Position numbers and translations under genes: made by a program
Source of the DNA: Sulfurimicrobium sp964552675
GTDB taxonomy: Bacteria; Pseudomonadota; Gammaproteobacteria; Burkholderiales; Sulfuricellaceae
Assembly (NCBI GenBank): GCA_964552675.1
Contig: CAZKHJ010000006.1
Location: 1 to 64,000, forward strand
Length of the DNA stretch: 64,000 nucleotides
Direction of reading: 5' to 3'
Shown: one piece after another, positions 40,457 to 48,510 of the stretch
Layout: every line of letters begins with the position of its first letter
How positions within the stretch are numbered: the stretch's first letter is position 1
The notes under the pieces: generated by a model
The model's database searches: none
Seen by the model: the letters and a program-made list of their open reading frames with translations, nothing else
Told to the model about the DNA's origin: nothing

Positions 40457-41236
40457 ATGAATCCTTTTCTTGAACCCCACGCCAGAATTTTCCTGCTGAG
40501 CCATATGCGTGCCCTGACCAGCCTGGCGGGGCATATCCTCGGCTCCCATCCGCAGATCAACGGCTACTATGAAATGCACCTCAGCTACGAGGATGCGTCT
40601 GCGCTGGACCGGCAGCTGGAGGCGTATCTCGAAAGCGATGCGCTCAAGGAAAACAGCCGCTATCTCTTTGACAAGCTGCTGCATAACGACTATGTATTGA
40701 AGCCCGAGCTGTTTGGACAGGCAAACATGAAGATACTGGTTGCGTTGCTGGAGCCGGAACACACCATCAAAAGCATCGTCCATCTGTTTGCACAGAAGGC
40801 GATCGAGGATCTGTACGCCTCTCCAGCCGAGGCGGCGAAATACTATATTGCGCGCGTCCAGGCGCTGGCCGGCTTCAGCCGGACGGCCAGCCGACCCTAT
40901 TACTATTTCGATGCGGAGCTGTTGCGGCGTGCGCCGGAACAGCTGCTGCCCAAGCTCTCGGACTGGCTGGAGCTGGATTCGCCCTTGAGTGAGCGCTATC
41001 AGATTTTCAGCCATACCGGAAAAGCCAGAAAGGGCGACTCGTCCGAGCGCATTCATAGCGGAAGGATCGACAGGAAGCCCGTTGATTATTCCCATGTCGC
41101 CATACCAGCGGATGTGCTGGATGCGGCGCAGGAGGCTTACCAGGAATGCCGCCGGGAGATTGTCGGCAATGCGGCGGATTCGCTTCGGCTGGATAGGGAA
41201 GGCGCTATTTCATTGCCCCATAAAGGAAAAATGTGA
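40457..41236 (+). CDS. Sulfotransferase-like P-loop protein
   Basis: A 259-aa protein resembling PAPS-dependent sulfotransferases. The N-terminal strand-loop-helix FLLSHMRALTSLAGHILGSH corresponds to the 5'-phosphosulfate loop, and QIFSHTGKARKGDSSERIHS may be part of the nucleotide-binding C-terminal segment. The loop lacks the usual SGTT, so activity is uncertain. Its stop overlaps the start of the lipoprotein gene, so they form a pair. It lies in a stretch of unrelated genes that looks accessory. Confidence 0.6.
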   Translation: MNPFLEPHARIFLLSHMRALTSLAGHILGSHPQINGYYEMHLSYEDASALDRQLEAYLESDALKENSRYLFDKLLHNDYVLKPELFGQANMKILVALLEPEHTIKSIVHLFAQKAIEDLYASPAEAAKYYIARVQALAGFSRTASRPYYYFDAELLRRAPEQLLPKLSDWLELDSPLSERYQIFSHTGKARKGDSSERIHSGRIDRKPVDYSHVAIPADVLDAAQEAYQECRREIVGNAADSLRLDREGAISLPHKGKM

Positions 41237-42222
41237 TTAACCCGGTGTTTCGTGCCTCCCTGATATTATCCGCTGCGGTATTGTTGAGCGCCTGTGGGCG
41301 GTCATCAGATTCGAATAGCACAATCCTGTCCCTATCCTTCGATGAAAAGCCAGTTGCGAGCCTGAATGTGTCGCTACGCTGCAGCTATGATTGGGCATAC
41401 TTCTCCGAACAAGACATGGCCTCACACTACAATGTGAGGGCGACGCCAGCCAGGGCGCCGAACGTGTTCATTACCCTGCCGGACACCCGCGTGCTTTCCC
41501 TGACCCCACAACCCTGGCCTCCCCTGGACAAGACTGGCCGCTGTGATCTTTCGGAGCTGAACGGCTGGCAGGCTCTTGTCTTCGATCCGCGCAAGCCCAT
41601 ACCCTTATTAACGATAGTCAGCCAACATGAAGGGGATGGCGGGGCGGCAGGGGATCTCGCAGGCATTGCCATACACCCCGCTTCGAGCAGCGATGGCAAT
41701 GTTTCCAGCCGAAGCCTGACTGCGCCCATGATATTCCAGCAGGCGATAGAGAAGGCCTCTTCCCTGGACTTCGCTATCCTTGAAGTTCCCCGTGACGCTG
41801 AGACGTTGACCAAAATTCCTGCGGAAAGCGTCTCTGCCCTTTGGGCGCTTCCTTCGGATCGCCCCAGCGTCCTGCTGCCAGCGCAACGGTCGGATACGCC
41901 CTGGAATCCGGATGATGCCGGCAGCGATGACACCCTTGTCGGCCTTCCGAATTTTCACCCTGCCAAGGTCATCGACGACAAAGCCTCATCCGATTATCCA
42001 TCAGCGCCCGGCCGGCCCATACCGGTTGACCCATACGGGCCAGGCCTGCATGACAAGGTCTATTTTCCCAGTGATGCCCCGACCCCATCGGTTACGCTGC
42101 CAGGCCTGGAAAAACCGGTGATGATCGCGCCAGTCGCGGCGGTGTGGTATCCCCTTATCCGCAGGCTGGTTGTATTCACCTGGACCAGACGGTCCGGAGA
42201 GCTGGCTAAACTGATCAATTGA
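41233..42222 (+). CDS. Predicted lipoprotein of unknown function
   Basis: A 329-aa protein with a lipoprotein signal ending AAVLLSACG, so the lipidated Cys is near residue 21. The start is a GTG that overlaps the TGA of the sulfotransferase-like gene, with AAAGGA upstream. The mature part is rich in Pro, Ser and Asp, with few clear motifs; LPNFHPAKVIDDK and GLHDKVYFPSD stand out. I do not recognise the family. Coupled translation suggests joint action with the gene before it at the cell envelope. Confidence 0.6.
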   Translation: MINPVFRASLILSAAVLLSACGRSSDSNSTILSLSFDEKPVASLNVSLRCSYDWAYFSEQDMASHYNVRATPARAPNVFITLPDTRVLSLTPQPWPPLDKTGRCDLSELNGWQALVFDPRKPIPLLTIVSQHEGDGGAAGDLAGIAIHPASSSDGNVSSRSLTAPMIFQQAIEKASSLDFAILEVPRDAETLTKIPAESVSALWALPSDRPSVLLPAQRSDTPWNPDDAGSDDTLVGLPNFHPAKVIDDKASSDYPSAPGRPIPVDPYGPGLHDKVYFPSDAPTPSVTLPGLEKPVMIAPVAAVWYPLIRRLVVFTWTRRSGELAKLIN

Positions 42223-42300
42223 CGCTCTCTTGTGTTCCTGAAGTTTTCCCCTCTTAACGGACACTCAAGATGCATGTCCAAAGGACAAAACCAGGGGGCA

Positions 42301-42597
42301 TTAACCACCTTTCAGATTTTTTACTGTCCGTGTTGGTTTTTGCCGGCAGTCGAGTACACGCCAAACCTGGATGGCTTGTTCACTTATGCGGTAATAAATT
42401 GCGTAGGGGAAGCGTTTTGAGAGTGCCCGGTAATAACCCCAGAATTGTGGGTGTATACCGGCATATAGTAGAAGAGCGTCAATGTCTGAAAACAGTGAAT
42501 CCAGAAAATAAGCCCCCAAACCTTCCTGTTGGGCTTCATAAAATCGTTGCCCGGACTGGATATCGCTCATCGCGATATCCAGAATTTCAATTTTCAT
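42301..42597 (-). CDS. RelE/ParE-type toxin
   Basis: A 98-aa RelE/ParE superfamily protein: MKIEILDIAMSDIQSGQRFY, then HPQFWGYYRALSKRFPYAIY and RISEQAIQVWRVLDCRQKP, with the typical arginine and tyrosine surface residues. It overlaps the antitoxin gene by 4 nt (ATGA), antitoxin first, the usual type II order. Whether it is a ribosome-dependent RNase or a gyrase poison cannot be told. Confidence 0.82.
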   Translation of the reverse strand: MKIEILDIAMSDIQSGQRFYEAQQEGLGAYFLDSLFSDIDALLLYAGIHPQFWGYYRALSKRFPYAIYYRISEQAIQVWRVLDCRQKPTRTVKNLKGG

Positions 42598-42803
42598 TGC
42601 GCATTGTCACGTAATGATTTCTTCGCTGCATCCCAGGAAATAAAATCTGCCTGATTTTCAGTGTGCGCACGTTCGGCTTCCTGCAACGCAGATGCATGCC
42701 AGTCCGGGGATAAAAGCGTCACCGGATCATGCGCCAAATCGTCCCAAAGGGCTTCCATCATGATTAATTTTTCCGACCGGGTTAGATTTTCGATGCTTAT
42801 CAT
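42594..42803 (-). CDS. Type II antitoxin
   Basis: A 69-aa protein: ISIENLTRSEKLIMMEALWD followed by LLSPDWHASALQEAE and SWDAAKKSLRDNA, the addiction-module antitoxin pattern that pairs with RelE/ParE toxins. It precedes the toxin and overlaps it by 4 nt. The N-terminus should bind DNA and autoregulate the pair; the C-terminus should wrap the toxin. Confidence 0.8.
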   Translation of the reverse strand: MISIENLTRSEKLIMMEALWDDLAHDPVTLLSPDWHASALQEAERAHTENQADFISWDAAKKSLRDNAQ

Positions 42804-42883
42804 GTTGCCTTCCCAATTTGGAACCGGAGCGTAAATTCTAGCAAATGCACGCTGAAGAAACTGAAAATTATTCGATCAGGAAG

Positions 42884-42918
42884 GTTTTAACCCGGATATG
42901 AAATATTCGGGTTAAAAC
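42884..42918. terminator. Terminator hairpin after the glycosyltransferase-like gene
   Basis: GTTTTAACCCG (42884-42894) and CGGGTTAAAAC (42908-42918) form an 11-bp perfect stem with a 13-nt loop, spanning the stop codon at 42912. The A/T-rich stem base could act as a terminator in either direction, separating this gene from the toxin-antitoxin pair. Confidence 0.55.
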
Positions 42919-44747
42919 AAACTATCCCAAACATCCCGTTCCGCCCGGTAATTCAGCAGGGCCTCAATGATCTGCCGCTTGCGCTGCACGCGGTGTGGGG
43001 CGGATTGGATCTGGCGCCAGGCCGGCGCGTGTTCGCCGAAATTGCGCTCGATGTTGGCGATGAAGGCCTGCACCTGCCGCAGGGCCGGCGCCAGTTCGGG
43101 ATCGTGCAGCCACCAGTGGCCGGCGTCGAACACCAGTTGGTGCAGCCGCCGGTTCCGGGCGACGATGGCTTCATGTTTTTGCCGGTACAGCGCCAGCAGT
43201 TCCGGCTCCTTGCGGGCGATCGCCGCCGCAATCGCTTCTTCGGCAAAAGGCCGGTTCACATCCGCCTGTTTGACCAGCGCTTCGGTTGAGAACAGCATCA
43301 GGTCGCCGAAGAACTGGCGTTCGAATTCGTCGGACAGATCGATGCTAGCCTGATCCAGTTCCACGCCGGGGCGGAAGTCATTGTCCAGGCCCGCCCCGGT
43401 GGTGCGGCGGTGCAGATTGGGCAGGTTGCAGGCGGTGAAGCGCTCGCCGATCTCGGCGGCGATCAGGCGTCCGGCGGTGGGGCCGGACATCCTTAAGCGC
43501 AAATGCCCGAAGGGGATGAGGTATTTCAGCCCGGCATGGTTGACGACGTAATTGCCGGGGTACACCGTGCGCGCCGGGGCGAGCCGGGTGTAACCGCTGC
43601 CGTAGGCAAACCAGGTCTTGCGGAAGAGGTGTTCGCCGAAGAAGAAGGCGTTGAGCCGCCGGGCGAAATCCGTCAGGCAGGCACGATGATCGTGATCGCC
43701 GGTCAGCCGGCAGGGATACTCGAACGTCGCCGGCTGGTCTGCAAAACCAAACAGCTTGGCCATGTCGTGATAGGCAGCGTCGCCCGCAACTGGCCCCTGC
43801 GCACCGTGAAACCGGCAAGCCTGCTCGCCGGTCAATCCGGCCAGGCGGGCAAAGAAGGCGCTTACATCGTCGAGGAAATTGACCGCCATCACCGACGGCG
43901 ATACGGGCGGGTCGCCGACCAGCTTGCCGGTGAGCATCAGGGTGCCGGTGGTGCGGAAAATCTGGTCGATATAGTGGAAATAATTCAGCGCATACACCGC
44001 TTCCTCGCCGGTTTCGCTCTGCCGGTTGACGCAGAAATGCTGGTCGCTGTCGACCAGGTAATACAGGGTCCGGTCCTTGTTCTCTGTCAGCTGCAGGAAC
44101 TTCAGGTAGCTCAGGTTGCGGTTGGCGGCCTGGCCCTTGCGATAAAACCTTTCCCGGGGCTGGGTGGTGAGCAGATGGCCCAGTTGCTCGCGCTTCCCGG
44201 GAGGGAGCGAGTGCAGCAGCTGATATTGTTCATCCAGGCCGAAATGGAGAACCTGCAAGCCTTTCTGGCGGTATTCCTCGACCAGTTCGAGATGTTGGCG
44301 AATGTTGCTTTCATCGCGGCTGTCCTCGGCGACGATGATCCTGATTTTGTCCCAGACCCCAGACGTGTTTCCGCCGTAGTTGAACAGCGTACACAGCTGG
44401 TAAATGCTTTCCAGGCAAGCACGCAGGTGGGGCGGGCGATCCGCCACCGGGATGCCGATGATGAAGTGATGGCGCTCATCGTCTGTCTGGGTGCTTTGGG
44501 CGCGCTGCCGGATCAGTGCTTCCTGCTCGCGGAACAGGGCCTGGTAGCTGGCCAGCAGCGGGTGGAAATCTGCTCCCGGCGACCACATGGCCTGTTCCAG
44601 CAAGGGGTAGCAGTGTTGGTAGAGGCTGATGAGTGCGTTGGCATCCGTCGATTGCGAGAGCTGCCGTCCAGCATCGGCCAGGCCTGGGATGGTGGATTGG
44701 TGGCGAGCGATGCAGCCTGCCAGCTGTGTTGTGCTGAAACGGCTCAT
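42912..44747 (-). CDS. Large glycosyltransferase-like protein
   Basis: A 611-aa protein. The central part looks like a GT-A nucleotide-sugar fold: FIIGIPVADRPPHLRACLES at the start, IRIIVAEDSRDESN, and a DXD-like YYLVDSDQHF in the middle. The flanking N- and C-terminal regions are helical and unassigned. No signal or membrane segment is seen. It begins 6 nt after the ThDP enzyme gene, so both are likely one unit. Substrate unknown. Confidence 0.55.
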   Translation of the reverse strand: MSRFSTTQLAGCIARHQSTIPGLADAGRQLSQSTDANALISLYQHCYPLLEQAMWSPGADFHPLLASYQALFREQEALIRQRAQSTQTDDERHHFIIGIPVADRPPHLRACLESIYQLCTLFNYGGNTSGVWDKIRIIVAEDSRDESNIRQHLELVEEYRQKGLQVLHFGLDEQYQLLHSLPPGKREQLGHLLTTQPRERFYRKGQAANRNLSYLKFLQLTENKDRTLYYLVDSDQHFCVNRQSETGEEAVYALNYFHYIDQIFRTTGTLMLTGKLVGDPPVSPSVMAVNFLDDVSAFFARLAGLTGEQACRFHGAQGPVAGDAAYHDMAKLFGFADQPATFEYPCRLTGDHDHRACLTDFARRLNAFFFGEHLFRKTWFAYGSGYTRLAPARTVYPGNYVVNHAGLKYLIPFGHLRLRMSGPTAGRLIAAEIGERFTACNLPNLHRRTTGAGLDNDFRPGVELDQASIDLSDEFERQFFGDLMLFSTEALVKQADVNRPFAEEAIAAAIARKEPELLALYRQKHEAIVARNRRLHQLVFDAGHWWLHDPELAPALRQVQAFIANIERNFGEHAPAWRQIQSAPHRVQRKRQIIEALLNYRAERDVWDSLF

Positions 44748-44753
44748 GCGTCG

Positions 44754-46421
44754 TTAACGCCGCGATGAATAATTCGGATACGCATCCTGGTCGAGCATGA
44801 TCTCGATGAGATTGATGCCATGGCGGAAATCGAGCGCTTCCAGCTTTGGCAAATCGTGTGCGTTTTCCACCCGGCAATGCCGGATGCCGAAGGACTGCGC
44901 CAGCAGCGCGTAATCCGGGTTGGTGAAATCGCAGTCGATGAAGCGGTCGTGGTAGAGATGGTGCTGGTTCTTGCGGATCAGTCCCATGGTGTGGTTGTTG
45001 AACAGGACGATGTTGAGCGGGATGTGGTAGTTCACCGCCGTCATGATTTCCATGGCGCACATCTGGAAGCCGCCGTCGCCGATCATGGCGAACAGGGGCG
45101 GCGCCACTGCGCAGCCGGCACCGATGGCCGCCGGGATGGCGTGGCCCAGGGAGGAGATGCCGGTATTGGGGTAAAAACGGTCGCGGGCGGAGACGCGGTA
45201 GAAGTTCTGGGCGAACACCACGTTGTCGTCGAACATCGCCAGTCCGTCAGGGAATTTTTGTTCCAGCCAGTTGTAAAAGGCGCGCACATGGTCGAACTGC
45301 TGATTGAAAATCGTCTCGCCGGCCGCATCGGTCCGGGCTTGTGCGGATTTGATAAAAGCGGCGATATCCACGGGTGCTTTTGCGGGGATATTTTGTGCCT
45401 GAATGGCGGCATCCAGTGCTTTCAAATAGGCGCCGAGATCAGCGTGCACCGCGAGGTCGGCGCGGAATACCTTCTCCAGCTGCTGGGCGCTGTTATCCAC
45501 CTGGATCAGCTGTTTGCCCGCCAGCAGGTTTTTGTCCCAGACATAGCTGGTTCTTTCGTTGAAGCCCGCCCCCAGCACCAGCACCAGATCGGCTTCCTGC
45601 TCCAGATAGCGCATGGCGTAGCCGCCGGAGGTGACGCCAAGGCTGCCCAGCGACAGCGCGGAGCGTTCGTTGACTGCGCCCTTGGCCTTGAGGCTGCTGG
45701 TCACCGGAATGTTGAGGTGCGTGCTGATACGGTGCAGGGCTTCCAGTGCGCCGGAGCGGATGCAACCGTAGCCAGCGATGATCAGAGGGCGCTTGGCTGC
45801 GCGGATCAGCTCCATGCTCCTGTCGATGAACTGCGCGGCAATGACGCATTCGCCGGTCGCACGGGTGAAAGAAATCTGCTCCAGAATGGTGTCATCCACC
45901 AGCTCTTTCTGCACATTGTAGGGGATGCTCAGTACTACCGGGCCGGGGGTTTTGGACAGCAGGTGCCTGGCGGCCTGGTTCAGTACCGTGGGAAGGTAAT
46001 CGGTGCGTTCGATCAGTTTGTGGTAGCGCGTGATGCCGGCGAACAGCGCGACCTGGTCGATGCTGCCGCCTTCGCCCGAGCTTTCCTGCAAGCCGCCTTT
46101 GCCGAAGATATGAGTGGGCGCCTCGCCGGTGATGGCGAGCACGGGCAGATGATCGGCATAGGCGCTGGCAATCGCAGTCACCAGATTGGTGGCGCCGGGG
46201 CCGGCGGTGGTGATGCAGGCGCCGATTTTCCCGCTGGCGCGGGCATAACCGCCTGCCATGAAGGCTGCACCCTGCTCGTGCTTGACCAGCACGCTCTTGA
46301 TGGGCGAGTCATACAGGCTGTCGTAAACCGGCAGGATATGGGAGCCGGGGATGCCGAAAATGACATCGATGCCAAGGCGCTCCAGGTACCTTACGATTAG
46401 TTCACTGACGGCTATTTTCAT
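44754..46421 (-). CDS. ThDP-dependent acetolactate-synthase-like enzyme
   Basis: A 555-aa three-domain ThDP enzyme. The catalytic Glu is in VKHEQGAAFMAGGYARASG, the central domain has RPLIIAGYGC, and the ThDP-Mg motif is IGDGGFQMCAMEI followed by FNNHTMG. It is nearest acetolactate synthase large subunits, but no small subunit is adjacent and the partner is a glycosyltransferase-like gene. A specialised reaction, such as another pyruvate-derived carboligation or decarboxylation, is possible. The exact substrate cannot be read from sequence. Confidence 0.7.
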   Translation of the reverse strand: MKIAVSELIVRYLERLGIDVIFGIPGSHILPVYDSLYDSPIKSVLVKHEQGAAFMAGGYARASGKIGACITTAGPGATNLVTAIASAYADHLPVLAITGEAPTHIFGKGGLQESSGEGGSIDQVALFAGITRYHKLIERTDYLPTVLNQAARHLLSKTPGPVVLSIPYNVQKELVDDTILEQISFTRATGECVIAAQFIDRSMELIRAAKRPLIIAGYGCIRSGALEALHRISTHLNIPVTSSLKAKGAVNERSALSLGSLGVTSGGYAMRYLEQEADLVLVLGAGFNERTSYVWDKNLLAGKQLIQVDNSAQQLEKVFRADLAVHADLGAYLKALDAAIQAQNIPAKAPVDIAAFIKSAQARTDAAGETIFNQQFDHVRAFYNWLEQKFPDGLAMFDDNVVFAQNFYRVSARDRFYPNTGISSLGHAIPAAIGAGCAVAPPLFAMIGDGGFQMCAMEIMTAVNYHIPLNIVLFNNHTMGLIRKNQHHLYHDRFIDCDFTNPDYALLAQSFGIRHCRVENAHDLPKLEALDFRHGINLIEIMLDQDAYPNYSSRR

Positions 46422-46435
46422 ATCTTCTCATCATG

Positions 46436-46530
46436 GCCGGCATTCCTGATGCCGGCGAGTTTATTCAGGGCGAGATTTTAAGCCATAAACTGCCGGAAGG
46501 GGGGACCGGCCATTTCCGGTGAATGGCCGG
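46436..46530. terminator. Two hairpins after the heme-sensing kinase
   Basis: CCGGCCATT/AATGGCCGG (46506-46514, 46522-46530) and GCCGGCAT/ATGCCGGC (46436-46443, 46449-46456) are perfect stems in the 115-nt gap between the kinase stop and the ThDP gene. No T-tract follows. They likely reduce read-through from the kinase genes. Confidence 0.45.
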
Positions 46531-46536
46531 CGAAAT

Positions 46537-48492
46537 TCAGCCCGGGGCTTTTTTCAGCAGCTGGTCGAGCAGGGCGAGAAATTTCGGGATATCCAGTGGC
46601 TTGCTCAGATAATCGGTAAAGCCGGCATCCAGCCCCTTCTGCACGTCACGCTCCATGGCGTTGGCGGTGATGGCAACGACCGGAATGTGGCGTGTGGCCG
46701 GATCCTCCCGAAGATGCTGCAAGGCCGTGAAGCCGTCCATGCCGGGAAGGTTGATGTCGAGCAGAATGAGATCGGGCTGCCTGGCCCGGGCGATTTCCAG
46801 GCCCAGTTCGGCATTGTGGGCATCGATCAGGGTCAGGCCGGTGCGGGTGGCGACGATTTTCTGCACCAGGCGCAGATTGGAGGGATTGTCCTCGACATAG
46901 AGCAGGGTATGCGCGCTGGGCCACACGCCTGGCGCAGGCTTGGCCATGGCGGCGGGTAGTGGCGTGACTGTGGCGGCGGCGAGCGGCAGGTCGATCCAGA
47001 AGGCGCTGCCTGTGCCGGCAACGCTGTCCACACCGATGCTGCCGCCCATGGCTTCGGCCAGTTTGCGCGAGAGCGCCAGCCCGACGCCGGAGCCCTCGAT
47101 GCCGTCATAAGCGGATTCAAGGCGCTCGAAAGGCTTGAACAGGCGGGGCAGGGCATCGGCCGCAATGCCGCGCCCGCTGTCCTTCACCGCGATGCGGAGG
47201 CGGTTGTCGTCCGTGCGGTAGCAGGTGACCTGAACACTGCCGCCATCCCGGTTGTATTTGACCGCGTTGGACAGCAGGTTGAGCAGCACCTGGCGCAGCC
47301 GCGTGCGATCCGCCTGGGCGCTGGCGCTGCCGGCCAGATCGGCGGCCAGGCTGATATGACGTTGCTCAGCCAGCGGCTGCATCAGCGTCAGGCACTCCTG
47401 AATCAGCGGGCCGGGCTCGACCGGTTCAAGCGAAAGCTCGATGCGCCCGCTCTCGATGCGTGCCAGGTCGAGCACTTCATTGATCAGCTTGAGCAGGTGG
47501 TCGCCAGCATGCATGATTTCATGGATATTGTCGGCCTGGTCGGACGTGGGCGGGTTTTTGGCGTCTTCTTCAAGCAGCTGGCCAAAGCCGAGGATTGCAT
47601 TCAGCGGGGTACGCAGCTCATGGCTCATGCGTGAGAGAAATTCGGATTTTGCCTGGTTGGCGCGCTCGGCTTCATCCTTGGCGCTGGCCAGCGATGCGGT
47701 GCGCTCCTTGATACGCTCTTCCAGATGTTCATTGGCGCCCCTGAGCTCGGCCAGGTATTTTTCCCGCTCTTCCATGCGTTTCCGGCTGCGCACCGTGAAG
47801 GCGCCGATGGTGAACAGCCCGATCAGCCAGATGATGCCGTGGGTGACGGAGAGCAGGCGAATCTGCTGCCCGGCGGGGGTGGTGTATTCGTCCAGCGGCA
47901 CCGAAACGCCCACCCCGCCGCGCACATCGCCTACCTTGTAGCCCAGGTGTCCATGGCACAGCAGGCAGTCGGGCGTCATCACCATGGGCTGGATCAGCCT
48001 CAGATAGGGCTTGCCGTCGATCTGCGAAATTTCGCTGACTTCCCGGGTGCCCCGTTCGAAGGCGTGGATGGCTTTTTCCTCCCAGGGGTCGGCCTTGTTA
48101 TTGGGGTTGAGGGTTTTGATGCCGACGATGCGTCCCTTGATGCCATACAGCCCGGAATACTCGTCCATCATCTGCCGCAGCATGTAGGCCGGATTCATCA
48201 GGGTCAGCTGCTTGCCGCTGGTGGTGAGCACATCGCGTTCGGGGAGATGTGCCAGATAGGGGCTGGGCGGGGTGTCGGCGCTGGGCGGAACGTACACGCC
48301 GCCCTTCTTGCTGGCCCAGAAGCGGAAGGCCTGATCCTTGAGGAAATTGGCACGGGCGGTATTCATCGCCAGCCTGAGGGCTTCCTGCCGTATTGTATTG
48401 GCGTTCCAGTACAGCGAGCCGCCGACGATTGCGCCCCAGATCGCAACGGCCAGCCAGGCAAAGTGGTAAATCTGTTGACGTTTGTTGATCAT
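46537..48492 (-). CDS. Hybrid histidine kinase with periplasmic heme-c (DUF3365) sensor
   Basis: A 651-aa sensor. Transmembrane helices at about 11-30 and 211-233 enclose a periplasmic DUF3365/Tll0287-type domain with a c-type heme motif CLLCH at 176-180. A coiled linker, HisKA (RMSHELRTPLNAI, H291), an HATPase domain (LLSNAVKYNRDGG, DSGRGIA, GSGVGLALSRKLAE) and a receiver (Asp579 in LLDINLPGMDG) follow. The heme suggests sensing of redox state, O2 or NO. No output protein is encoded nearby. Its core is highly similar to those of the next two kinases. Confidence 0.87.
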   Translation of the reverse strand: MINKRQQIYHFAWLAVAIWGAIVGGSLYWNANTIRQEALRLAMNTARANFLKDQAFRFWASKKGGVYVPPSADTPPSPYLAHLPERDVLTTSGKQLTLMNPAYMLRQMMDEYSGLYGIKGRIVGIKTLNPNNKADPWEEKAIHAFERGTREVSEISQIDGKPYLRLIQPMVMTPDCLLCHGHLGYKVGDVRGGVGVSVPLDEYTTPAGQQIRLLSVTHGIIWLIGLFTIGAFTVRSRKRMEEREKYLAELRGANEHLEERIKERTASLASAKDEAERANQAKSEFLSRMSHELRTPLNAILGFGQLLEEDAKNPPTSDQADNIHEIMHAGDHLLKLINEVLDLARIESGRIELSLEPVEPGPLIQECLTLMQPLAEQRHISLAADLAGSASAQADRTRLRQVLLNLLSNAVKYNRDGGSVQVTCYRTDDNRLRIAVKDSGRGIAADALPRLFKPFERLESAYDGIEGSGVGLALSRKLAEAMGGSIGVDSVAGTGSAFWIDLPLAAATVTPLPAAMAKPAPGVWPSAHTLLYVEDNPSNLRLVQKIVATRTGLTLIDAHNAELGLEIARARQPDLILLDINLPGMDGFTALQHLREDPATRHIPVVAITANAMERDVQKGLDAGFTDYLSKPLDIPKFLALLDQLLKKAPG

Positions 48493-48510
48493 CCCGTTAT
48501 TTCCGCTTGG

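Noticed and set aside
44820..46400. Plus-strand ORF of 526 codons opposite the ThDP enzyme
   Set aside because: Antisense shadow with no motifs; the minus frame has the complete ThDP signatures.
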